Assembly: GCA_013407085.1 (NCBI GenBank)
Contig: JACCGJ010018622.1
Coordinates: forward strand, 1 to 64,000
DNA: 64,000 nt
Reading direction: 5' to 3'
DNA from: Atriophallophorus winterbourni
Taxonomy: Eukaryota; Platyhelminthes; Trematoda; Plagiorchiida; Microphallidae
Positions 1-12,400 of this stretch are shown one piece after another (the first letter of the stretch is position 1; each line of letters begins with the position of its first letter). Position numbers and translations under genes: made by a program. Under the pieces are notes generated by a model, which ran no database searches, was not told where the DNA came from, and saw only the letters and a list, made by a program, of their open reading frames with translations.

Positions 1-86
1 ATGAAAGAAAATATCAAAACGAACTAGTAGAAAAGCGAAGCGACTGGATAGTCAAAGGCCGACCGGACCGCACAAATAAACGGTAC

Positions 87-421
87 CTGTTGGACACTCA
101 GAAGCATCGCTCTTTTTTTCGGATGAAACCAGTGTCTGCACGTGAACCAGAGCACCTTCTTTGGAAAACTCGGAGTGCAATCGGGCCAGGATCAAGGCGG
201 TAAGCAACGGATGTGCAGTGAAATCGGTCGACGAACCAGGTTTGAAATCCTCGTCTGTCAAACGATCTGGCCAAACGTCAAACGCGACGAGAAGAGAATC
301 AGACCGAACCAGTTGTGGCGGATCGCCAATCAGCTCGGGGCAAAGTGACCGCCTTCAATGCGTTGAAGGCATCGTTGGCTGCCCGGAAGCTTAGGATGGC
401 ACTCGGCAAAATAATCCACTG
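87..421 (-). CDS. MADD: MADD exon 9, with two apparent 1-nt frame breaks
   Basis: After acceptor TTTTTCTCACAG the minus strand encodes VDYFAE and later [10 protein letters not shown], which match human AVEYFGEW and YAFQRIHNNMF. It then continues, in another frame, [16 protein letters not shown] and [12 protein letters not shown] up to donor CAACAG|GTACC. Exon 8 ends in phase 0, whereas VDYFAE needs one more base. The change of frame falls at the GGGG run of the plus strand near 336-341. Either two indel errors in the assembly or real damage would explain it. Confidence 0.75.
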
Positions 422-3400
422 CTGTGAGAAAAACAGGTGCGCTAGGTGAACAGGTGACAGGCAGCCTACGACACATCAGAACCATTCAAAAAGAAAACGT
501 CGATTAACATTCTATGTGGTGCAAGAGATAAAACGAACGGCGAGTTCGCCGTCATGGAGACCCTTTTACTACATACAGGCCCAGAGATTATAAGTGCATT
601 CGATAAATTTAGTTAGTAGGTTTATTTGCGAAACTTTTTTGTGGAGTGTCCCACGCGTGGATTAGCCGGCTTCATTGATGTCTCGGATCGCCACCCAGCC
701 CAGCCACTGTCGATCGGAGCCGAGATCGTTGCAGATCGTGATCCTGTACGTTTACACCTGCGAAACTCAGGTTAGACGGTACGGCAGATCCAATTGGAAA
801 ACGTTTTCGCTTCTGACACAGAAGCTTCGTCGGACCAAGGGTATCAGTACGAACACGGATCAAGCTTAAATTTTATTCACCTGACCAATCATAAGCTGGT
901 TAAGAACTGCACAGTCCATGGTGGGTTCTGCGCTCGTTAAGAAGGACAGGCGCGATCAATATCAACTGACGCACCACCACCCCTACTTGCCGTATAATCC
1001 CTCAATTGTTTTGGTCTTTGCAGGTGTGAATGACATCTGCTGACAGATTAGCTCGATCGCGTAATCGGTGAGCACACTAGGAGTCACGCACGTTAATGTT
1101 TATCCGATTCATTACAAACTTTCTTTATTTTATTTACAAAGCACTTTCAACAGCTTCTGTACCCTACAATGAAACCATCGCACGCATCGATGTTCAAGTA
1201 GAATGTTACAACATATTCAGTTAAAAGTTTAACAGCATCGAGACATTGTAACGGGTTAGATACCGAGTGGGAAACTATAGCAAGATCAATTATGACAGTC
1301 AGGCTTTTCTCCTGGCATCAAAACTTTCTCCGACCGAGAGCTCTGGCAGAAAAGAATGTCACCCTAAAATTACAAGCACTCGTCTCACCCGAAGTTGCCT
1401 AAGCAAACACCAAGAATGTTAAAAACAGAGAATTGATATCATTCGTTTGTACGCAATCTAATCTATAGGCGGTTCTCACACTCATGCTGGTGAGGCCAGG
1501 GACAGACAATCGATCATGAACAAATCTGTCTGTCTTAGTATGATCAGGGCTTAGTAACGCCTATGCATTGTTTCGGCAATTCGGGATCGATCAAATAGCT
1601 GAAAAGTACGCGTGAATTCTGATCGCATTCACGCTCTGGATTTATCAAAGTAGTTGAAAGGTCTACCCCGTCTGCGCTCAATCGCAGGATTTGGAGGACA
1701 AGCGGAGGAAGCAGCGTCAGCATCCGAGAAAGTGGAACGAAAGTCTAACATCGTCGAACCGTTGGGAACACCAATGATGGTAGAACAACTATACAGAAAC
1801 ATGACAGTGTACTACCTGAGAGGGTGTACCACACTAAATTACTTCAGGTTCCGTTACCGAGTCCGTTAATCAGTACTATACCCACTTATTACAACTTTCA
1901 TTTCGAATTTTAACAACCCCCCAATCGCAACATCGGCGAAAAGCGGACATGGGGCTGCTCTCAATTCCAACAGAGGTGGTGGCGAAACAGAGTATGAAGA
2001 GTGACAAACAGCTGCTGTTGAACCGTAAAAGTCCGATCGAAAACAACAAGATCTAATAACAGGAATTTTATGATGGACAGTACACGGATGTGCAAACACT
2101 TCAGCGATGTGCAGCTAACACCGTGCTAAATTGATTGGCCGTCGATAGTGAGCTGCATGCTGAAACACGTTGGAATCTCACGATCATTTCTATTTTGTTT
2201 CTCATATCTGTCTAGGCCTGGGCAACCTGACAGTCTATGAATGCGCGGCACTTTGCCTGGATTAGGCCGGATACTGTCAGGTTGTTCAGACCTAGACAGA
2301 TATGAGAAAGAAAATAGCAATGGTAGTGAGACTGCAGCGTGTATTCGCATGAAGCTCAGTGCCGATTGCAAATCGATCTAACAATGGTGAGCAAAATGCG
2401 CTAGAATTGAACCGCCAGTATAAAACAATCGAGCTGAACGATCAATAAATCGATAAATGAGTTCATGGCAGTTGCAATAAAGCTGCGAAAGAAAACTAAT
2501 AATTAGGTTGGCCGAATGGGGTTAATGAGAGAATACGTGTACGAACCAACGGAAAAACGCTCCACAACTATGCTGTGGCTAATTGTTAGGATGGATTAAA
2601 TGAATGTGGCATGTGGTTCAGGTAAAACGATGGACAGGCAGACGGAATAGGTTTGATTCGCTGGGAAACTAGTTCCGAAACGTTGAACGCGGCATGATTG
2701 ATTTTCCGAACAAGACAAGCGAGTGATTTGAGAACATGCTGACAATTTAGCAGCTGACTTTCATGTTGGTGAATAAGTTCCATAGCATGAGCACAGATGT
2801 GTGTGTGTGCGATTGAAGAAAAGCGAAACTATCCATTGCATACAGATCACATTTGTTGGAAGCCGCAAAGGGAAGACTCGCGAAAAAGAAACAGGATGCG
2901 ATCGCACAGCTGGATCGGTTATCACGATCGGAGCTTGTTGCATGCAAATTGGATGATAATAGACAATAGAGAGACAGCTATCAAACTTAAAACAATTTTA
3001 GATAGCAATCAGAAGCAACAACAAACGTTAACGTTGACCGGAAACTTGATAGTCTCAAAGAACCACCACAAACACAGCCCAGGTTCATCAGGCTGGCTTG
3101 CAGAAAATACACTCCCACGTGGTGCCAGCTGGGTGGGCTCGGTTCTCCGAGCTTAGCGAAAGGTTCGGCGGTGGTGTCTGAGGGTGTGGTGGGTTTTCGC
3201 CTGGCAAGCGTTCTCCCTATAAAAAGCCACAAAAATCCAATGATGACATTACGACGCGGCGGATGTGACTCGCCGCTCCAAAAGTCACTGCCCCTTGTCC
3301 TATCCAAGGACATTGTATGGTGCACAGGCAAAAACTGAAGTCACCAACCTATCGACGGGGTTATCGGGCTCCGAACTGGAAATTCCCAGAAAAGGGCGTA

Positions 3401-6400
3401 TGAACCGCTTCGTCGGTCACCGGCCACCGATAGGTGCGAACCTCTCTCGCTCCACTGCCTTGTGGGTAAAGGCTCGGGGTGGGACCCCCTAAACGAAATC
3501 TCCCCTACTTCGGTGTAGGCCACCGGGTAGTATCATGCCTACGTTCAACGATGCCGATGACAACGCTTTGTCCCCCCCTTCTCGCTTTGTACATCTTAAG
3601 TTTATGTTTGAACGGCACTATATCTCTCAGATGTAAAATATTAGATAAAATAAGGTCATCTTTGAGATGCTTTAGGAGCTGTGGTGTTACACTCATACAA
3701 ACACATACTACGCAATGCATACATATTGATTCAATGCGTATGAAAAACCTAGTGCCATACACCTTTTTCCTTGAGATGGATGAGGCCTTTCGACTAGTAA
3801 TACATGGGGTCTTCTTTCTTTCGTCCTGGAGGATGAGTCGCCTTCAATGAAGGGTCTTGGGAATTTGGGTACAAAGCGGGTCTGTTTAAAACGTTCAAAA
3901 TAAACTGCTGAAAAGTGTCAGCTCGAGAGGGCCGCTTCGGTTAGCTGGAAAATTGAGGGTGACGAGGATGTTTGCATGCGTTGCACCTGTATTGAATACA
4001 TCGTGGAGAGGAGAAGCAACTAGAATTACTGACGCAATGTGCCAGCGAGATCGAACCAATCTACAGAGCACCTGTCGCCTCTTGGGAAAAAACGTGCACG
4101 AGGATGGTCCAGTTTTCGCTGTCATATAGTTGAGCATTTAGTGCGCACGAGCTGTACACCATCACGGTCAGCTTGTAGTTGTCCCAGACACGAGAGTTCA
4201 AACAGGACAATATGGCACTTGTACTACCAAACCGCTTATAAATCTCCGAGGCTAGCGAGAGGTTTGTTGCAATAATTGAACCAAGGTATGTGAAATGATG
4301 TCAACAGTGATGATGATGGGAGGCGATACATTCTATTGACCAAGACCAAAGTGGATCATAGGAATTACGGGATCATAAGTAGTCAGATAAAATACAGTAT
4401 GGACCAAACATAACAAAACTTACTTGCGTCCTGCCAAGCATGCTAGTGAAAAGGCATAATCTCGGACGTGATTTCATGAAATTCTCAAACTGAAACGCTA
4501 CAACCGGGCGAGGATACAGCCGCAGAGTACGTGTATGTTCGGTCAAGCCGCCAAGAATGTTTTTCGAAGTCAAGAAACAAGTCTGTGTGAAAAAAACGGA
4601 AATTGACAGTTTCCCGAAATGTAAGTAAACGGTTAGTTGGGTGAGTGAGTGAGTGATTTAGAAAGTTGTAAGAATGAAGTCTGTAATACCCTATCCATTT
4701 GTACACCGCAAATGAGATCTTAATGTCTGGGCATAGAGTCTAGTGCATAATGAGAAAATCACTTAGCACTGTGGTGAAAAATCCAGCAAGTTTGAAGCAG
4801 CACTAGCTGGCTGCGAATTAGTGGAATAATGAGCCAGGCCTGTTCGTATAGTGTTGCTGCAACGCCTTACTTTAACCGGATTACATAAAATGAGTAAGTT
4901 AAATCAAGAGTAGTGAGCCAGAACCTGTGAAGGAAAAGAGGGATACAGAACTGATGCCAAATACACCGTTCAAAGTCGAAATGTCCAAAATTCAACGCAG
5001 TTAAGTTAAACTCATTAGGATGGCACGCGATCCCTCTTCATTAAAGTACTGTCACGACGCGAGTGATCTCTCACATAAGATATCACGAGGGTATACCTGC
5101 CGGTTGAAATCGTACCCTCAAGGTTACACAAAGTTTGCTTGCGGGCGTACTGTTATTCATTGCGCTCAATCACGGGTCGGCATGAACAAACGTGATCACG
5201 GGACTTGTCGTTGTTGGCCTCTTCGGTCGATGTTGACCTTTGATGTGCATCCCAAGGCGGTTTTTTGCTCCACAGCGTATCAAATAACGAAACAGTCCCA
5301 TTCAGAGGGGTGCAATCTCTCCAGCAGTGCAAACAGCAATAGGCAATACTCGACCTATCGGCAACAGTTGCATGCAGACTTTCAGTAGCCGAGAGAAATA
5401 TTTGCTCTTTCCCAGCCTCGAAAGTGAACTCTCGAGGGCATCTTCTTCCCAACTCGTAAGGACTACAGAAAATATAACTGATGGCTTTCGATAACGGTGG
5501 TGCGCAAGCGTCTGAATACCCAAAAGCAGGGCAAGAGATTCAGCAGATTTTTGCTGTTTTCAAAAAAATCGTATTTTAAAACGGATGAGCTTTCCTCGTT
5601 GATACAAGCACTGATGGAGACGGACAAACGGATTTATCATTTTCGCAAAACAATGAACGAATGGAAACGGTAGCTTTTTACGTGATATATTCAAGTGGAT
5701 TGTAACCAATAATTTGTGCAGTAGACGCGTATTGGTTGGTATTATTAATCGTGTCCACTGAAGTCGAGACCCTGCAAAGGTACCCTTCAAGTATTAGCAA
5801 CAGATTTATCCTGAGAAGACTATTGCAAAACCACCGCCGATCCGTGTCCGCCAGGAACGAAATGTTAGGGGGAACGCAACGGAATAGAGTTTATCAAAAG
5901 TGAACTAGTTCAAATGGCCGTATGTATGTATGTATGAAATCACAAGCCTGATCCAGGCAAGGTGCCGCACAGTCGAGGACTGTACGTGGGCTAAGATACC
6001 GTCAGGTTGCTCAGGCCTAGACAGATATTAGAAAGGAAAATAGCAATGTCAGTGAGACTCCAGCGTGTATTCTCATGCGGCTCACTACCGGTGGCAAATC
6101 TATTTAGCACGGTGTTAGCTGTACAGCACAGAAGTGCTGCATGATTGCACATCTGTGTGGCCGTAACCACCGGTGGCCATCCAAAGCGATCGTCAAGAAA
6201 GCATTAACGTGGAACGTATTTAAAGATAAACGTCGGAAAGGACGTCCAAAAAACATATGAAGACTATGGGACTGGCGTCAAAATGACAGAAGACAGATAT
6301 AGATGGAGAACACTTGATGATTGGCTGTCTCGACAAGGATTAAAGACCGGTTTACAGACACACTTAACAAGCTGGATGAAAGGAAAACCCCGAGGTTATT

Positions 6401-9400
6401 CGTGATCAAACAACGCGGAGGAGCCGCTGCAACTAAATAGTTGTTTCTTCCAACATATACCATGTTCTGCGAACACAATTCACGAATTTCTCTTCGTAAG
6501 CTGATGGGGTTTGGGGCAAAGTAACGTGCACCACAGTCTCGGAGACTGCATGCCTTATCAGATAATGTCAGTTTGTCAAGTCTTGAAAAGAAGCGACATG
6601 GAAAATGATGAGAATTTGACCTTGGAAGGTCTCATAACATCTACGAATGAGCAGCCATCAGAACTTCTTTCAATAAGCGCCCTGTTGTCCTAAAACATAA
6701 AAGCTTTACTACTGCCAGCATGGACATGACACCAAAGGCAAGCCATTTTTTGAAGACGGGTAATGTGAGCAATGATACTGACGAGTGTGCAGACCTAACG
6801 GGTCGGTCATATGTCGCAAGTGCACTCGCGATCTCCCTTGCACTGTGTGTATTTAAAAACGATAGAAAACAGTGATATTTAGCCATCTAGATGAGGTTAA
6901 AGTGATTGGTGAAGCATTAAAACGGTAAAGTGGTTTAACATATATGAAAGAATGGGTTATAGAGCACGCAGCAATTAGCAAATCTATACGCATTAGTCTA
7001 CAAACAGCAGAAACCGATAAAAACAATTGAGTGAATGACGTAGACAAGCTCACAACGTACCATAGCCACGCGGATTGCCATGGACGCGGAAGCTTCGTCC
7101 GTGATATAATCAAGCGGATTGTAACCGACGATTTGTGCCGACGAAGCGGATTGGCTGGCATTATTCGTGGTGTCTACCGAACTCGAAGACTTCGTTGCTT
7201 TCAATGTGTCAAGGATCTGCAGTGTGTGTGCGAAATAACAAGCTGTGAGCCAAAAGAAGCACGGCACAATCGAATAAACTATACGTGAGCTGAAACACCG
7301 AGACTTAGACAGGAATGAAAACACTAATGAGAATGATAGTGCAGAGAGAGAGAGATCAGTAAACCTACATGAATGGAGAACATAAATATGGGAAACTAAT
7401 GATGATGAGACTACAAACACAAAATATACAGTTGCACTGATTGAAAGCTATCTAAAGTGAGCGGTGTTCTGGAGTGCAACCGGGAACTCATATTTTTCTA
7501 TCTTCACAATTCTCAGTAATGCGAGATGATTTTTGCTCGCTGCCTTGTAGGTTGTACTTGGTTGTGCAAGGGCTAGAGAGGTGTACTCAAACAAACGCCA
7601 AGTGGTGCTGTGGACATCACTTGTATATTATTCCCAAGAAACTTCACGAACATGTCTCAATGTATCTCTCAGCTCTCTGCTACGGCGTTCCCCAGACGCG
7701 ATGCGCCCTTGATTCTCCCCGAGGCAAGGGTGAAAAGTAAGCTAACTGGGTCTATGAATGTACGTAAGGATTTTTATCTGGGATGCTGAAATGTAAGGAC
7801 ACTGTTTGATATTGGTAGTCAAGCCATCACGATGCGCTCTTTATTAGACTACCGGCTATAGGTTTCTCGCTTCTAATTGCCAAGCGTGGGCAGCTGCAAT
7901 CTGTGACATCAGCGAAGCCGACTCATCCTCCAGGAGGAGATAGTCTCACAAAAGTAAAGTAAGTAGAGATTGCTTGTCCCTCCGAGGTTCGTCTACCTGG
8001 GCACGGATCCAAACCGCTTAAGGTCCCCGGAGTAACGATAGCTCTCAGTGATCATGCCAAGCAAGCACTCATGTCGTGGACGCCTATGTCCCCGAGAATC
8101 ACATTGGTCCGGCTGAGAGGACATCCTTCTAATATTACCACCGTTTCGGTCTACGCCACAACGCTATCCACCGAAAATACAAAAACGACTTTTATAACCA
8201 ACTTCAATTCGTCGTCAATAGAGTAACTTTGAATGTATGAAAGCACAAGCCTGATTCAGGCAAAGTGCCGCACAGTCAGAGACTTGGAATGACATATTGG
8301 TTGTGGCCGGCGATTGGAATGCAAGTACTGGATCAGCAGAGGCTGCAACAAACCGAATCTTGGGAAGATTTGGCTTAGCGCAACGCTGCGAGAACGGCGA
8401 TCTATTAATTGAGTTTGCGGCCTACATTCACTTGTGTCTGCAACACCAAATTCTAGCACTCTAGGAAACACTTGGTAGCATTTCACTCGAATGATGGCAG
8501 AACGTCGAATCAGATCGATTATATCCTAATTCGCGCACCCTGGATGTCCTCAGTGCTGGACAGTAGGTCCTATCGTGAGGCCGAAACAGGGAACGCAGCG
8601 GTACTAATCACACTCTCGCTTACGCAAAGCCCAAACTTCGCATGCTAAAGCACTAAACGAAGCGTTTAAACTCGGCAGCCTTAGGAAACTTGTACCTAAC
8701 GTAAAAAGCTTATTGATGATATTGCTGAGCAGTTGGATGGGAGTGATGCCCCCAGTTGAATAACTGTGGTCCAGACAGAAGGCCGCTACTCAGACCGCTC
8801 CTAGGCACCGTTTCTCGCCACTAGCGAGACTGGATCTCTTAGAATACCAGCAAGCTCTCTGTCCAAGCAAGAGATGTCCGAATGCATGGCTCCTTAGGAG
8901 AGCTGCTACACGATCCGCCCGTAAGGATCGTCAGCTATACTGGGCGGAAACTGTATCTGAAATGGAAGCTGCAGCGGACAGCATACGGAAGCTGTAGTTT
9001 TATCACTAGTCTTCGAGATTCGTCGGTACCTTAATGACAAGATAGATAGGTGGGTTGAGCATTTCAGTCAGTTACTAAACCGCCCGTCAGCTATCAGTAC
9101 TGTGACCACTGCCCAAGTACAGAACTGCAGTTACCCAGTAAACTGCAATGCCCCATTCGAGTACAAGTTCTCGAGTATTTTGCGACGAATGAGGGACGGT
9201 AAATCGCCAGGCGAGGACGGAATTTTTGCGGAAATTATTAAATACTGTGCCGACGCCTAATTACCTTCACTGCACAAACTGTTTTATTCTGTCTGGGAGA
9301 CGACAGTTTTCCCATCAGACTGGGGGATGTCTATCATCCTACCCCTGACCAAACGTGGAGATAGATCTGTGTGCTCTAACTACATCGGAATATGTCTCAT

Positions 9401-12400
9401 CGTTACCGCAGTTCAACTGTTTGCGACGCTAATCAGTTCTCCGCCGAACGAAATCTGCGCACTAGAGTCATCCAAGGTGGGTTTCGCCACGGGATGGGAT
9501 GCGTAGATCAAATATTCATCTTGCGCACGATACTGGAGCACCGTGCACGGTACCAACAGCAAACGATAGCGCCGCAGATGGGAAGCGATACAGCAACACT
9601 CTGCATTAATGAAATCTAAGCGTTTGGCCGCTTGGTTTAAAATCGCATTGTGATTCTGATTTTGAACTCTGTGGTTTGCTGTACATTGGTCCCGACGTGA
9701 AATCTTTTACACTGCATTACCACTAATTGAAAGATTACACCGTAATTAATCTCAGTGTATCTGCCAAACGAGGACAGAAATTCTGGAGATTATAATGTAC
9801 GTGGAACTAAGGTGAACCACGACAATGCCTGAATTCCTACCTCATTTATTGACCTTGATTCTATGCTATAAGATAAAAAAGTGAAGATTCCGTTGTGAAA
9901 AACTTACACATTGAATTTGCCTGACCAGATTGTTGCACTCGGTCTCGGGCATTTCGGGAATTTCGTCTAGCACCTCAGGGTAAGAAAGCTGGGCGAAAAT
10001 GAACAACACATACACACATACCTCTTGCGTATCCAAATTAGCCAACCATACATCTTTCGGCATGCGGAATATTTTTCTCGCGGTGTAGAAGGAGGTTGGC
10101 ACACCGATGATGTAAGGTGTTGGTGCGATTAATAGCTGAAACAAAAAGTAATCGATGCGATCACGTAAGCATAATTTGTAGGGCTTCCGTTAATAACAAT
10201 CGGGCTGAAAATTGAATGGTGAGAAGAGTATGGGTGTGATCAAAATGTGACCGACAAGCTGAGCGAGGAAATCTAACTTTTCCATGCTATCCAAATAGCA
10301 TAGAAAGCGTTAAAAATCCAAAGAAAGGAATGGAGAACGAAATAACAAGAGCTTCCGCGTCGGCATCACAAAGATTACATGCAGAACTAGCTGCAATCAG
10401 GGCGACCTGGCTCCAAGGTTGGGGTGGCTTCTTGTCATTAGTGATATTCAGTGGCAGTCTTGCTGTAGACATTTTTATGAAGTGTTTGATTAATCTTGTG
10501 TGTTGTCAAGTGAAGTGGCGAAGGCAGCTTATTATGTTCTACGTAATAGTGAAAACCGCAATGAAATTGCAATGCTGATGTCGCTCTACTCGTTTACAAC
10601 ACTTGAATGAATGCGTCTTTGAATCGAGATGCATCCACTTCATCCACTGTGTCTGGGCCTAATCTTCTACAAGTTCAGTTGCTGGTTTAGGCCCTACACT
10701 TCCCACGGATGTGCAATCGTGCAGTACTTCGTGCTGTACGACTAACACCGTGCTAAATTGATTGGCCAGAGGTAGTGAGCTGCATGCTGAAACAGGCTGG
10801 AGTCTCACTACCATTTCCTGTTCTTTTTTCTTCCTCATATCTGTCTAGGCCTGGACAACCTGACAGTATCTTAGCCCACGTGCAGTCGCTAGCTGTGCGG
10901 CACTTTGCCTGGATCAGGAGTGTGCTTTCATACAAACATATACATACCTACGCACGCGGTGTGATGTAAAACGTATCCATCTGAACGGTTTGTGTGAGCG
11001 GGATGTGCTAATTTGTGATTTGCTGTTTGCCAGCTACGCAGTCATCATTGCTCACTTGCAACCCCGGGTGGACTGCTTTTCGTCGACATACAGATATTAT
11101 GGGTTGACAATTGGCGTGAACAATCATAAAATCCTTGGCTAATGGACTGTATCGCTCGCATTCATCACGATTGTAAACTGCACGCTTGATGCAGTACATC
11201 ATTTCACATATCTTGGTTCAACCATTGTCGCTAGATATCGAAATTGATTAGTGGATTCGCAAAGCAGCTGCAATCTTGTCCTGTTTGAACTTTCGTGTCG
11301 GGGACAGCCGCAAGCTGTCCGTGAAGACAAAAATAATGGTGTCAGTTCGGTACATGCTACCGGTGCAATGCTGTCTCTGATGATGATGATGATGATGACA
11401 GCATGTGCGTACTAAATGCAAAACAGTATGACCGCGAAACTTGAACCATACGCACAAGACACGAACGCAAGCTGAATGATTTCCATTTAAGCAGCATCGC
11501 CGTATCTTGACCATATCATGGATGGATAAAGTAACGACTGCTGAAGCGCTCTCTAAAGCTGATCTACAGAGCATGTTCACCGTACTACGACAGCGCCGCT
11601 ACGCTGCATGGGTCATGTCTACAGAATGGAAAATGGTCGTATTCCGAAAGATCTACTCTATGGTGAGTTGCAATCAGGAAGTAGACCTTTGGGTAGACCG
11701 CATTTGCGGTACAAAAACGTTTGAAAGAGAGATATGAGAGCTCTAGATATTGACCTATGAATTGGAAATAACTTGCTCGTGGCCGCTCACTTTAGATGCA
11801 TTGTGAAAAGAATAATCTCTGCAAGTTGGGGAATGGCAATCGAAAACCCAAGACAGTTATATGGCACTTAGTAATGAGGATGATGAGACAACATCAGAGT
11901 AGCCGAAAACGTGCATGGAAATCAATACCGTTTGGCTTAAATTACCGAGAGCGACTCACTTGCTCAGCATCAGGCATACACGGCGGAAGTAAAGGTATCA
12001 CAGGAAACATATACTGCAGTGGATAAAGCAGCGCGGTGAACGCCAGAACGCAGAGGGACACTTTGTTGTAGTCAGCTGATTGGATGACGACCTGATTGGA
12101 AAGCGATCGATAAAATAATTCACGTGCCCACAAAAGCACAAGTATTGGCAAATTCAACTGTGAAAGATGGGTTTGGCATCCGAATACCATAAAACAGTGC
12201 GGAGAGCGTGAAATAAAATGCAGCAGCAGCAGCACAACATGGTAAAACAGTAGACAACATGGATACAAGCGACTTGTAAAGCACGAGACTATTCTACTTG
12301 AACAAATCATGAACCAAACTGAAACCTGGAAAGTACATAGTAGAAAAGTATCAACTAAGGTTGGAAAAAACTTTACTAAGATGGTTGTTGGCTAGGTGCA

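Larger units (their letters stand above)
422..4423 (-). other. MADD intron 8 (4.0 kb) and its contents
   Basis: Holds an RTE 3' fragment (about 640-815), an inverted SINE pair (2083-2390), RTE 3'-region repeats (about 3080-3550 and 3780-3900) and a LINE reverse-transcriptase remnant (about 3990-4275). I see nothing recognisable in 816-2082 or 2391-3080. Confidence 0.7.
4583..7060 (-). other. MADD intron 7 (2.5 kb) and its contents
   Basis: Holds a LINE 3' remnant (about 5140-5530), the decayed exon 7 copy (5655-5771) and a complete SINE (5923-6157). 4600-5140 and 6170-7060 show nothing recognisable. Confidence 0.7.
7217..9907 (-). other. MADD intron 6 (2.7 kb) and its contents
   Basis: Mostly an RTE-A LINE on the plus strand (about 7770-9566) into which an RTE 3' scrap and a SINE 3' scrap have been inserted. 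7217-7770 and 9570-9907 show nothing recognisable. Confidence 0.7.
10136..11959 (-). other. MADD intron 4 (1.8 kb) and its contents
   Basis: Holds a SINE (10704-10951) and a LINE remnant (about 11005-11770). A GAT-rich microsatellite lies near 11379-11398. Nothing recognisable in 10140-10700. Confidence 0.7.

Noticed and set aside
2797..3156. 119-codon frame in MADD intron 8
   Set aside because: Antisense to the gene, crosses into repeat sequence, no homology.
11379..11398. His-rich run on the minus strand
   Set aside because: Product of a GAT/ATC microsatellite inside a LINE remnant, not a metal-binding protein.
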